From CALAZP01 sp964410725 (GTDB taxonomy: Bacteria > Bacteroidota > Bacteroidia > Chitinophagales > Saprospiraceae), in the NCBI GenBank assembly GCA_964410725.1, contig CAYPID010000006.1, forward strand, positions 3,934 to 67,933: a DNA stretch of 64,000 bases. Reading direction: 5' to 3'. The notes under the pieces were generated by a model. The model made no database searches and had not been told where the DNA came from. It worked only from the letters and a program-made list of their open reading frames with translations. Both the position numbers and the translations under genes were made by a program. The stretch's first letter is position 1; each line of letters opens with the position of its first letter. Below, piece after piece: positions 16,940 through 25,739 of this stretch.

Positions 16940-18574
16940 TTATCTATTGATAGCTAATCTTTTAGTTTTAATCTCTCCTCTTTCATTAATCAAACTGACA
17001 GAATATAAACCTGTCGGTAATTGATGGGTATTTATAGTTAAGTTCTGAGCACCTTTTTGAGTGCGTCCCAAGAAATTGTTTTGAACCATCTGACCTTGTG
17101 CATTGAATACCATCAAACTCAATTCATTAGGTTCAGTCAAAGTAAATTTAACTTGTACTTGGTCAGAAGCCGGATTAGGTAATAAATCGAAAGATGCTAC
17201 TTCCTCTAATACCTTTACAGAGCTGATACCCAATAATGCATCTTTACACTCTGTAAGGTCAAGTGCAAAACAACCTCTTGGTGCGTAGTAGGCCATAATG
17301 GTATCGATATACGCTCTGCCTTTTTCAGCAGACATATCTGGGTTGGTAAATAAGTTATTAGCATGGAGTTCATCTGAATTCAACTCTGATCCAGTAGCTG
17401 CATTGAAACCAGCAACCACCAAGTCTAAACGATCCTTATCCCACCAATCCCATGGTCCTGATTGTGGTCCAGGGCCAGGCAAAATGAATGGATACATGTG
17501 ATCTGTTGCCAATGGAGTAGTTGGAGAGCCTCCTAATGCTGATAAGTCAACTGTAATTCCTGCCAGCTGAATCAAACTTACTTTTGTAGTTAAAGGATCA
17601 TTGATTCCCAAGACCGGATCTAAAACATCGTTAGCTCCAACTTCATTCATCCTTTGGGTAGCAGTTAAAGTACCTGATACATTAACTACAAATTCCTGTG
17701 TTGTGGGAACAATAACCGGACCATCGCCAAAAGGAGCAAATGGATCGGATACTACGTGAAAACCAACAGTAGCTGGCTCTTCGATTAAGGAATTTTCTCC
17801 TTCAATCCAATTGATATCTCCTAAGGCACCTCCCATATTTACACTGAGATTGAAATCAGAACTGTATCCTACATGATTGGGTACATTTAAGAAAGCTGGT
17901 AGTAAACCATAAGGATCTCCGTCCACTTGAAGAGTAACATAAGGTTCACCAGTTTCCGTATCAATGAATTTTTCTACTATTAATTCTTCATATCGGTCTA
18001 AAACTCCTGCACCAAGAGAGATATAACCTCCTGTTCCTTGACCCCAAAGAACGATTTTTTCAGTATCAATTCCGTAGGGATTTCCCTCTTCCTCCACGCT
18101 TTTTCTTAAATAACGCACACAAGTTCTAGCGTCAATGATGCCTCTATAAGCTGCCTGCAGAAGCGTTTTCCTTCGAACATTGGCATCTTCTGATGTAGGT
18201 AACCATCCCTGTCTGTATGTTGCAGCAATAGCAGTGTAACCCATTTTGGCTAATCGGGTACAAATTTCCACTAAGGTAGAATCCGAAAGAGACCCTGTAA
18301 TTCCTCCACTAATTAATGGGGGCAAAAAGCTTCCGGTATGAAAATAGACCACTACAGGTCTGTCAGATTCTTCATCTCCAACAGGAGTGTAAACATCCAT
18401 TTTTAAATCAATTGGAGCTGGAGCTCCTGTCAAAATAGATATATTGTTGCCATAGGTAATCCCCTTTTCAACGGCTACTTCGTCGAAAACCTCGTGGAGG
18501 TATCTGGTTTGAGCAGTTAACCCCACCCAAGCCGAAGCAAAAATTAGTAATAGTAAAGAGTAGAAATTTTTCAT
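16940..18574 (-). CDS. T9SS-secreted alpha/beta-hydrolase-fold protein lacking the nucleophile
   Basis: A 544-residue secreted protein with a signal peptide (about 1-21, ending LTAQT), a carboxylesterase-like alpha/beta-hydrolase domain (about 35-445) and a C-terminal T9SS sorting domain (about 465-544, from LLPNPASDQVQVKF). In carboxylesterases the nucleophile elbow reads G-x-S-x-G. Here the equivalent segment is GQGTG at 178-182, with Gly180 where Ser should be, and the oxyanion-hole motif is FHTGSF instead of HGGGF. It may therefore be a binding protein rather than an esterase. It follows the TonB receptor by 23 nt, so the two are likely co-expressed. Ligand unknown. Confidence 0.75.
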   Translation of the reverse strand: MKNFYSLLLLIFASAWVGLTAQTRYLHEVFDEVAVEKGITYGNNISILTGAPAPIDLKMDVYTPVGDEESDRPVVVYFHTGSFLPPLISGGITGSLSDSTLVEICTRLAKMGYTAIAATYRQGWLPTSEDANVRRKTLLQAAYRGIIDARTCVRYLRKSVEEEGNPYGIDTEKIVLWGQGTGGYISLGAGVLDRYEELIVEKFIDTETGEPYVTLQVDGDPYGLLPAFLNVPNHVGYSSDFNLSVNMGGALGDINWIEGENSLIEEPATVGFHVVSDPFAPFGDGPVIVPTTQEFVVNVSGTLTATQRMNEVGANDVLDPVLGINDPLTTKVSLIQLAGITVDLSALGGSPTTPLATDHMYPFILPGPGPQSGPWDWWDKDRLDLVVAGFNAATGSELNSDELHANNLFTNPDMSAEKGRAYIDTIMAYYAPRGCFALDLTECKDALLGISSVKVLEEVASFDLLPNPASDQVQVKFTLTEPNELSLMVFNAQGQMVQNNFLGRTQKGAQNLTINTHQLPTGLYSVSLINERGEIKTKRLAINR

Positions 18575-18597
18575 ATGTATGATTTTAATGAAGCAAT

Positions 18598-21414
18598 TTA
18601 ATAATTCTTAAACTCATATAAAAACGAAATATACGCTAATCTGCCAATTCTTGGCCCACCATAGGTTTGGAAGACCAAATTATTTAACAAATTGGACGCT
18701 CCGACCTTGACCACCGTATCAATATCTCGCAATCTCCAATTGACTTGGGCATCGAGTAAACTATAAGAAGGAATAAATCCGGTAAATTGAGGTGATCCTT
18801 CGAAAACAAAATTATCCACCCATTTATAATTCACATTGAAACCAAAATTATTCAACCGAATGCCTGCAAATTTAAAGGGAATGTCTCTTCCAGAAAGCCC
18901 AACATTGAATTTGTGTTCAGGAGTATTGAACGCAGGAATGATGGGATCATCGGTTTGAGTGTTCAATACATTCCATGAATAATTTCCATTGGCAACAAAA
19001 TAGTTCCCAAAATAATAGTTCATGCCCACAGAAAATCCTTGGGTGGTCACCTGATCTCTAGCATTTGCAGCTACACGATACACCTGAACATTAGTGGGTA
19101 GTGAGGTCGTTGGGTCGAATCTCGCATCAATTCCCAAATTATATCCGATGAAATCATTGTAAAAACTATAGTAATAGGTGGCATCAATAAATAGCTGGCC
19201 CAAGGTGGTTCGGTACCCCAATTCAAAAGTTTTGACCTTCTCTGGGCGAATAGGGTTAATGTCGAAGTACTTCAAACTATCAATCCTCCCGCTGTTAATG
19301 GAGGACCGAAAAGATTCCACGGTGATGAGATCATTGAACCCATCCAAATTTCCGATTAAAATTGCTCTACCTACGTTATAAAATAAGTACTGGTCGGCAA
19401 GTGTGGGGTTCCGGATGGCCGATGAAAAGGACATTCTAAACGTATGATCAGCATTAGGGGTATATACCAAAGAGGCCGCAGGTGAAACCAGATAATCAAA
19501 GTTTTGATTCTTATCCAGACGAATGGAACCATTGATTTTAAGCTTGTTTTTCAACACCAAAGTTCCTCCAGTATATAATCCAAATTCCTTGGTATCAATA
19601 TTGCGACCAAAAGTGTCTAGAAGAATAGACCCCTTAGAATCTGGAGCGTAGTATCGGAAATTCCCCCCCACAACAATATCGAGATCGGTAATTTGATCAT
19701 TGGAAACTAAATCTTTGAAAGTATATTCCCCATGGCCATGATACAAGGCTGATTTATCATAAAATTTGGTACCACCTTCGGTAAAAGAAACGCTTTGTGT
19801 AATTCTGTTAAACTCCTCTTGAAATCTTGGCGTTCCAGGCTCATAAAAGGGAACGGCTCCCACTAATGAGCTTTCTGATTCGGCAGCAGCTAACGCTTGC
19901 TGATGCCAACCAGCTAGGTTATTGGCAAATTCTGGAGTTTGATAAAAATTATTTAAGGCCGCTTTGAAATCATCAATCCTTCCAATATAATCTACAATGC
20001 TGGGATAACCCTCAATCCGGCGAATTTGCGGTACTATATTAATGTCCCAAAAGGATTTGTAGGCACTCGTCCAGAAGCGACTTTCTTTAGCATTTTCCTG
20101 CAGCAATAAAGCGGTGAAATAAGGATCATAAGAATCTCCAGCATTTTCATGAGTAGCATAGAACCTCAGAAAATATTGATCCTGTTTTTTTAGCTCCACT
20201 CTATGCTGGTAAAATTTAATATTCCTGAGACTGAAACGATTGTCTCCTTGATATACGGTAGTACCTGTGCTGAAATTACTGGCTACTATTAAGGTAGGAC
20301 TTTCAAAATCCTTTTCAGGGTCTAATCGGAAGTGCAGCGCACCACCCAATTTTAAATTTTCCGAATCGTAATCTACTAAATCAATTTCCCGATAACCGCG
20401 TCTGTGAATTCTTCCTAATCCAGGACTGGATAATACAGATGAGAAATTATTATAGGACTGAAATTCATCTCCATACACATTGATAGCATCATAGCCTCCG
20501 GGATTGTCCTGAGGTGAATCCGTTCCAAACACAGGGTCGTAATTATCTGCCACCCAATCGTTGGCGCTGAAACCAAACGCATTGATTTTGAATGCCCATG
20601 AAGGGAGATCATCTTTGTTATTAATCACCTTAGCATATCGAAAACCACCCTCAAATAAATTGCGCTCTCCACCTTTTACCATAGCGCTTAAGCCTTTGTG
20701 AAGAAAAGGATCTTTAGTTTCCATAGCGATTACCCCATTAAAGGCGTTTGGGCCATAGAAGGCTGAACTAGCTCCAATAACCAGATTTACTCGGTTGACA
20801 TCTAATTCTGACGCCCCCAGAAAATTACCCAAAGAAAAATTTAAACCAGGAGATTGATTGTCCACTCCGTCAATAATCTGAAGAGAACGCACTGGACTGG
20901 TACTATTAAATCCGCGGGTATTGATGATTTTGAAACCTAAACTAGCCGCTGTTAAATCAACATCTTTCAAAGCACCTAATCCATCATAAAAATTTGCAGC
21001 GGGGGTCTCCTTTATAGCGATATTGTCTAAAGTTTCTACTGTCAGGGCACTTTGGGTTTGTTTTTCCGAAATCCGCCTACCAGTTACTTCCACTAAGTCA
21101 ATGGTAACTGCAGATTCTTCCAGCCTAATTTCCAAAGGATCAGAATTATTAACCACCAGGGTTAAAGGCGTAAATCCAGCGTAAGAAATTTCAATTTCAA
21201 ATGGAAAATCAATCTCCGAAATTAGCTCAAATTCCCCATTGAAATCAGTCAGCGTTCCTACCGAGGTGTTTTTGATGATTACGGTGGCCCCAATTAGAGG
21301 TTCTCGATTAACTTCGTCTGAAACTACTCCCGTTACTGTGCTTTGTGCATGAATCCATTGGAGACCAGAAGCAACTAAGAAAAATAATACCCAAAGTGAT
21401 TTATAAAATTTCAT
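18598..21414 (-). CDS. TonB-dependent outer-membrane receptor
   Basis: A receptor of about 938 residues from the ATG at 21414 (a TTG at 21423 would add three). It has a signal peptide ending near IHAQS, an N-terminal carboxypeptidase-regulatory-like beta-sandwich (VTGVVSDEVNREPLIGATV, about 27-110), a plug domain (about 125-245, including NTRGFNSTSPVRSLQIIDGVDN and SSAFYGPNAFNGVI) and a C-terminal barrel ending in aromatic YISFLYEFKNY. It imports a substrate using TonB energy. No SusD partner is adjacent, so it is not a classical polysaccharide-utilisation pair; the gene that follows is the nucleophile-less secreted hydrolase. Substrate unknown; metal or siderophore uptake is possible given the upstream ZIP gene. 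Confidence 0.9.
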   Translation of the reverse strand: MKFYKSLWVLFFLVASGLQWIHAQSTVTGVVSDEVNREPLIGATVIIKNTSVGTLTDFNGEFELISEIDFPFEIEISYAGFTPLTLVVNNSDPLEIRLEESAVTIDLVEVTGRRISEKQTQSALTVETLDNIAIKETPAANFYDGLGALKDVDLTAASLGFKIINTRGFNSTSPVRSLQIIDGVDNQSPGLNFSLGNFLGASELDVNRVNLVIGASSAFYGPNAFNGVIAMETKDPFLHKGLSAMVKGGERNLFEGGFRYAKVINNKDDLPSWAFKINAFGFSANDWVADNYDPVFGTDSPQDNPGGYDAINVYGDEFQSYNNFSSVLSSPGLGRIHRRGYREIDLVDYDSENLKLGGALHFRLDPEKDFESPTLIVASNFSTGTTVYQGDNRFSLRNIKFYQHRVELKKQDQYFLRFYATHENAGDSYDPYFTALLLQENAKESRFWTSAYKSFWDINIVPQIRRIEGYPSIVDYIGRIDDFKAALNNFYQTPEFANNLAGWHQQALAAAESESSLVGAVPFYEPGTPRFQEEFNRITQSVSFTEGGTKFYDKSALYHGHGEYTFKDLVSNDQITDLDIVVGGNFRYYAPDSKGSILLDTFGRNIDTKEFGLYTGGTLVLKNKLKINGSIRLDKNQNFDYLVSPAASLVYTPNADHTFRMSFSSAIRNPTLADQYLFYNVGRAILIGNLDGFNDLITVESFRSSINSGRIDSLKYFDINPIRPEKVKTFELGYRTTLGQLFIDATYYYSFYNDFIGYNLGIDARFDPTTSLPTNVQVYRVAANARDQVTTQGFSVGMNYYFGNYFVANGNYSWNVLNTQTDDPIIPAFNTPEHKFNVGLSGRDIPFKFAGIRLNNFGFNVNYKWVDNFVFEGSPQFTGFIPSYSLLDAQVNWRLRDIDTVVKVGASNLLNNLVFQTYGGPRIGRLAYISFLYEFKNY

Positions 21415-21479
21415 ACTTTCCAACTTCCGATTTTTTTATAAAAATATCGATAATATTCTCAAAAAAGAATTTTTTTTTG

Positions 21480-22205
21480 CTAAAGGATGGTGATAATGGC
21501 TAGTAGCAAACCAGAAATGATAAGTAATAATTTTTTTAAAGATAGCGTGTGGTGTGCCGTTTCATCAGTTTCAAAAAGTATGGTGGTGGCAATATGAAGG
21601 AATGAACCGGCAACTAAAGCCATTATGATTTGAACATAGGAGTTTTCAGGATTCAAATAATGAGACAACCAAGCCCCGATAGGCGACATGGAGGCAAAAA
21701 TAAGTAGATAACCCATTAAGGTCCATTTTTGAATACCAGCTAATGATAAGATAGTGCCAAGGGCAAATGCAGCCGGTAACTTGTGCAGTACAATACCGTA
21801 TAACAAGTGGTTAAAAGTTCCCGAAGCATGTTCATTAAGTTCATGGTAATGGGCTAATGGAAGCCCCTCGATGAAGGCATGAATGGACAAGCCAATCATA
21901 ATGGGAAGGGCGTTCAAATTATGCCCTGAAGCGTGCAAGTGAATATGTCCGTGTTCGATACCTGAAGTCAATTGCTCCAAAAAAAATTGTAACATAAAAC
22001 CTCCCAATACCCAAAGTCCTAGGGTGTGATTTCCTCCGGAAAAAACGGACGGGAATAGATGTAAAATGGCGATACCCAATAAAAAAGACCCGCTAAAAGA
22101 AAGCAAAGGAGCATTCCAGTTTTTGCTTTTTCCAGAAGAACTTATGGCTGCCATTCCCCCTGCAAATACACTAACAAAAAGAAGAATATATTCCCAAATA
22201 TTCAT
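21480..22205 (-). CDS. ZIP family divalent metal transporter
   Basis: A 241-residue integral membrane protein of the ZIP (zinc/iron permease) family with about seven or eight helices. A His-rich loop (HGHIHLHASGH) precedes the metal-site helices carrying HAFIEGLP and LHKLPAAF, the two ZIP signature helices. Zinc is the usual substrate, with iron or manganese possible. Its start overlaps the stop of the PAP2 gene by 4 nt, and it lies about 65 nt upstream of the TonB receptor on the same strand. Confidence 0.9.
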   Translation of the reverse strand: MNIWEYILLFVSVFAGGMAAISSSGKSKNWNAPLLSFSGSFLLGIAILHLFPSVFSGGNHTLGLWVLGGFMLQFFLEQLTSGIEHGHIHLHASGHNLNALPIMIGLSIHAFIEGLPLAHYHELNEHASGTFNHLLYGIVLHKLPAAFALGTILSLAGIQKWTLMGYLLIFASMSPIGAWLSHYLNPENSYVQIIMALVAGSFLHIATTILFETDETAHHTLSLKKLLLIISGLLLAIITIL

Positions 22206-22780
22206 ATTCCTGATTCCTTTAGTTGGTAATTGGGTAATCTTTTATAGACTAAAAAAACAAGATATCCTATCCCAGACCCCAGCAAACCTCCGATAAGAAT
22301 ATCCATGGGGTAATGGGCCCCTACATAGACCTGCCCCAATGATATGGTCGCAGCCCAGACCAACATAAAAGGGCCAATTTTTTTGAAATAGTAGCCTAAG
22401 GTAAATAAGACAAAAACAGCTACAGCAAAATGGTTGGTGGCATGGGAGGAGGTGAAACTGTAACCTTTGCCACAAGGAACTAGAATTCTTACTTCCTGAA
22501 TCATTTGTTCGGTATTACATGGCCTAATACGTTCAAATGTTGGCTTCATTATTTTACTACTCAGGGTATCGGATAGGGTCACAGTTAGGGCGACAAACAA
22601 AACCCAATAGATAGTAGAAGTCTTGAATTTTTTTCCAATTGCAATCAATCCCAATATGTAAAACGGAATCCAAAATTTTTTATCTCGCCAAAAGGGCATC
22701 AGCCAATCCAGAAAAGCATTGCTTAGAGTATCGTTAATGAAGTGAAATAATTGTTGATCAATAGAGAAGAGGGTATCCAT
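22202..22780 (-). CDS. PAP2 superfamily membrane phosphatase
   Basis: A 192-residue type 2 phosphatidic-acid-phosphatase-like membrane enzyme, read from the ATG at 22780. Motif 1 is KPTFERIRP (Lys79, Arg86), motif 2 is FTSSHATNH (His113), and motif 3 is GQVYVGAHYPMD (His156, Asp160). The Arg that normally opens motif 3 is Gln150, a divergence from the consensus SRxxxxxHxxxD. Family members dephosphorylate undecaprenyl pyrophosphate or phosphatidate-type lipids; the substrate here is not identifiable. It is divergent from glmM, and a longer in-frame reading up to 22831 would extend over the glmM promoter-like box. Confidence 0.85.
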   Translation of the reverse strand: MDTLFSIDQQLFHFINDTLSNAFLDWLMPFWRDKKFWIPFYILGLIAIGKKFKTSTIYWVLFVALTVTLSDTLSSKIMKPTFERIRPCNTEQMIQEVRILVPCGKGYSFTSSHATNHFAVAVFVLFTLGYYFKKIGPFMLVWAATISLGQVYVGAHYPMDILIGGLLGSGIGYLVFLVYKRLPNYQLKESGI

Positions 22781-22835
22781 AGGAGCAATTTGGCTTTCAA
22801 AAATACAAACCAAAACCAATAAAAGTTGCAATGCT

Positions 22836-22843
22836 TATATTTG
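22836..22843 (+). promoter_or_regulatory. Possible -7 promoter element for glmM
   Basis: TATATTTG matches TAnnTTTG exactly and ends 10 nt before the GTG start of glmM, implying a leader of only about 7 nt. No convincing TTTG is seen 18-22 nt upstream. Confidence 0.4.
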
Positions 22844-22853
22844 AAGAAAAAAA

Positions 22854-24230
22854 GTGGCACTAATTTCTTCTATTTCAGGAACACGAGGAACCATAGGTGG
22901 AGTACCTAAAGAAAATTTGACTCCTTTAGACATTGTAGCCTTTGTTGCCGCGTTTGCGCAGTTTGTTACCAATAAATCCTCCAATCGAAAAATTGTAATT
23001 GGTAGGGACGGTAGGGTATCTGGAGATATGGTTCAGGCTTTGGCGGTTCAAACGTTAATAGCTATGGGGGTAGAGGTTATAGACCTGGAACTATCTACCA
23101 CCCCAACCGTGGCAATGACAGTCCCCAAAGAAGTTGCAGGTGGTGGAATCATCATCACTGCCAGTCATAACCCAATGGAGTGGAATGCGCTTAAATTACT
23201 GAATAGCCATGGAGAATTTATTTCAGCAGAGGATGGTTCTGAAGTCATAAAAATATTAGAAAAGGGAGCGATAGAATTTGCCCATGTCTTGCACCTAGGA
23301 ACACACTCATTTTTTCCTGGTGCCATTGATTGGCATATCGAACAAGTGCTCAATCATCCTTTAGTGGATGCCCAAATAGTATCTCAACAAAAATATCATG
23401 TAGTCGTTGATTGTATCAACTCCACAGGTGCCCTTTCTATTCCCCCTTTACTGTCTAAGTTGGGAGTGAATTACACCTTGATACACAGTCAAATTAATGG
23501 GGTTTTTGAACACAATCCAGAACCTCTTCCTCACCATTTAACGAATTTGATTGATGATGTGGTTAAAAAACAAGCTCATTTGGGTATTTCTGTAGATCCC
23601 GACGTTGACCGGTTGGCCATAATCAATGAGGATGGAACCCCATTTGGAGAAGAATATACACTGGTGGCTATTGCTGATTATTTCTTGTCTGAAAATGGAA
23701 AAGGTACTGTAGTTTCAAATTTATCTTCTAGCAGGGCATTGAAAGATCTTACAGAAAAGCATGGAGGAATCTACAAAGCAAGTGCAGTGGGAGAAGTCAA
23801 TGTGGTGAATACCATGAAATCAGAAAATGCTATTATCGGGGGAGAAGGAAATGGGGGGATAATAGTGCCGGATTTGCATTATGGAAGGGACGCACTCATA
23901 GGCATCGCTTTATTTTTAACCTGGCTGGCCAAAAATGATTGTAAAACCTCAGAATTACGGGCTAATTATCCTTCGTACTATATGGTAAAAGATAAAATGA
24001 CCATCCCCGAAAATCTCGACTTAACCCTTCTTAAAAAAGAACTCGCCCACCATTTCCCGAAGGGAGAATTCAATGAAATTGATGGGCTAAAGTTGGATTT
24101 GGAGGACGCTTGGATTCACCTTAGAAAATCTAACACAGAACCCATCGTTAGAATCTATGCCGAAGCTAAAGAGGAAAAATCAGCGACCAAATTGGTTAAA
24201 TTAGTCAAAGAATTGGTCAATAAAGTTTAG
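22854..24230 (+). CDS. glmM: Phosphoglucosamine mutase
   Basis: A 458-residue phosphohexomutase that converts glucosamine-6-phosphate to glucosamine-1-phosphate for peptidoglycan and lipid A synthesis. Domains in order are SISGTRGTIGG at the start, the phosphoserine loop ITASHNP near residue 103, the metal loop DPDVDRLAI near 247, the sugar-binding loop GGEGNGG near 335 and the phosphate-binding loop RKSNTEPIVR near 430. The start is GTG at 22854: the family N-terminus begins at this codon and the nearby ATG is out of frame. Assignment as GlmM rather than another phosphohexomutase rests on overall similarity to Bacteroidota GlmM. Confidence 0.9.
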   Translation: MALISSISGTRGTIGGVPKENLTPLDIVAFVAAFAQFVTNKSSNRKIVIGRDGRVSGDMVQALAVQTLIAMGVEVIDLELSTTPTVAMTVPKEVAGGGIIITASHNPMEWNALKLLNSHGEFISAEDGSEVIKILEKGAIEFAHVLHLGTHSFFPGAIDWHIEQVLNHPLVDAQIVSQQKYHVVVDCINSTGALSIPPLLSKLGVNYTLIHSQINGVFEHNPEPLPHHLTNLIDDVVKKQAHLGISVDPDVDRLAIINEDGTPFGEEYTLVAIADYFLSENGKGTVVSNLSSSRALKDLTEKHGGIYKASAVGEVNVVNTMKSENAIIGGEGNGGIIVPDLHYGRDALIGIALFLTWLAKNDCKTSELRANYPSYYMVKDKMTIPENLDLTLLKKELAHHFPKGEFNEIDGLKLDLEDAWIHLRKSNTEPIVRIYAEAKEEKSATKLVKLVKELVNKV

Positions 24231-24233
24231 GAA

Positions 24234-25739
24234 ATGAATTTAGAAGCTTATTTCAAATCATTTAAAAAGCAAGTCATAGGGGACCAGGTAGATTTTGAGA
24301 CGCCTTACGGCAAAAAATCTTTACTCTATGCAGATTGGACGGCAAGTGGAAGATTGTACGGTCCTATTGAATCGGTATTAACAAATAAAATGGGCCCCTT
24401 TATTGCCAATACACACACCGAAACAAATGTCTCAGGGAGCAGTATGACGATGGCCTATGCCCACGCCAAACAACTAATTAAAAGTCATGTCAATGCTTCA
24501 CCTAATGATGTTATTATCACGGCTAATGCTGGAATGACTGGGGTCGTCAATAAATTTCAAAGAATTTTGGGTTTGAAAATCCATGAAAGGTTTAGACCCT
24601 TACTCAATGATCAATTGGAAAAACCAGTCGTTTTTGTTTCTCACATGGAACATCACTCGAATCAAACATCTTGGTTGGAAACTATTGCTGACGTTGAAGT
24701 TATTCCTCCGGATGCAAACGGATTGGTCCATCTTGATTCTTTGCGTAAATTATTAAGGACCTACCGCGACAGAAAAGTGAAAATTGCAGCGGTTACATCC
24801 TGCTCAAATGTAACAGGTGTGTTTACTCCTTATCATGAAATTGCAGAGATAATGCACCTCAATGGGGGGTGGTGTTTTGTGGACTTTGCGTGTTCCGCTC
24901 CCTATATAGAAATCGATATGCATCCAGCAAATGAACAGCAATATTTAGATGCAATCTATTTCTCTCCACACAAATTTTTAGGCGGGCCTGGGGCTTCAGG
25001 AGTCTTAATTTTTAATCAGAGTTTGTATCAAAATAAAGTGCCCGATCACCCCGGTGGAGGAACAGTGGATTGGACCAATCCCTGGGGAGAGCATAAATAC
25101 TTGGACAAAATCGAATTAAGAGAAGATGGAGGAACCCCTGGTTTTCTCCAAACGATAAAGGCTGCTTTGGCTATTAAACTCAAAGAGGAGATGGGGGTGA
25201 AACATATTTCAGCTAGAGAACACGAGATGGTTTCCAAAATTATACCTGCGCTCAAAGCTATTCCTAAATTGCACTTATTAGCCGAACAACATACAGATCG
25301 ATTAGGGATTTTTTCATTCTATATCGAGGGCCTTCATTTTAATTTAGGGGTCAAATTGTTAAATGACAAATTCGGAATCCAAGTCAGAGGAGGATGCTCT
25401 TGTGCTGGCACTTACGGCCACTATCTTTTAGAGGTAAGCCGCAAAAAATCTAATGAAATCACTCACAAAATCAATATCGGTGACCTAAGTGAAAAGCCCG
25501 GATGGATCAGAATGTCGGTGCATCCAATTATGACGGATGAGGAGATTGATTATATCATTAAATCAATTGAATCTTTAGCCCATCATTTTGAGCAGTGGAA
25601 GAAAGATTACCTTTACGATCCGCATACTAATGAATTTGTCCACGCTACTTTTGTAGATCAATTGGAGGATAGGGTGGCCAACTGGTTTGATGAACCTCAA
25701 AAATTAAAAGAGCAAAATGAATTCGAGGGTATATTTTGA
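24234..25739 (+). CDS. Class V aminotransferase (SufS/Csd-like), long form
   Basis: A 501-residue fold-type I PLP enzyme of aminotransferase class V. The PLP lysine is in FSPHKFLGGPG, the substrate-side histidine in SHMEHHSN, and a Cys-rich loop VRGGCSCAGTYGHYLL sits where SufS and Csd proteins carry the persulfide cysteine. It is about 100 residues longer than typical SufS, with extra sequence at the C-terminus (from about 450). It begins 3 nt after glmM and overlaps the next gene by 23 nt. It could be a cysteine desulfurase, selenocysteine lyase or a lyase of unknown substrate; I cannot tell which. Confidence 0.75.
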   Translation: MNLEAYFKSFKKQVIGDQVDFETPYGKKSLLYADWTASGRLYGPIESVLTNKMGPFIANTHTETNVSGSSMTMAYAHAKQLIKSHVNASPNDVIITANAGMTGVVNKFQRILGLKIHERFRPLLNDQLEKPVVFVSHMEHHSNQTSWLETIADVEVIPPDANGLVHLDSLRKLLRTYRDRKVKIAAVTSCSNVTGVFTPYHEIAEIMHLNGGWCFVDFACSAPYIEIDMHPANEQQYLDAIYFSPHKFLGGPGASGVLIFNQSLYQNKVPDHPGGGTVDWTNPWGEHKYLDKIELREDGGTPGFLQTIKAALAIKLKEEMGVKHISAREHEMVSKIIPALKAIPKLHLLAEQHTDRLGIFSFYIEGLHFNLGVKLLNDKFGIQVRGGCSCAGTYGHYLLEVSRKKSNEITHKINIGDLSEKPGWIRMSVHPIMTDEEIDYIIKSIESLAHHFEQWKKDYLYDPHTNEFVHATFVDQLEDRVANWFDEPQKLKEQNEFEGIF

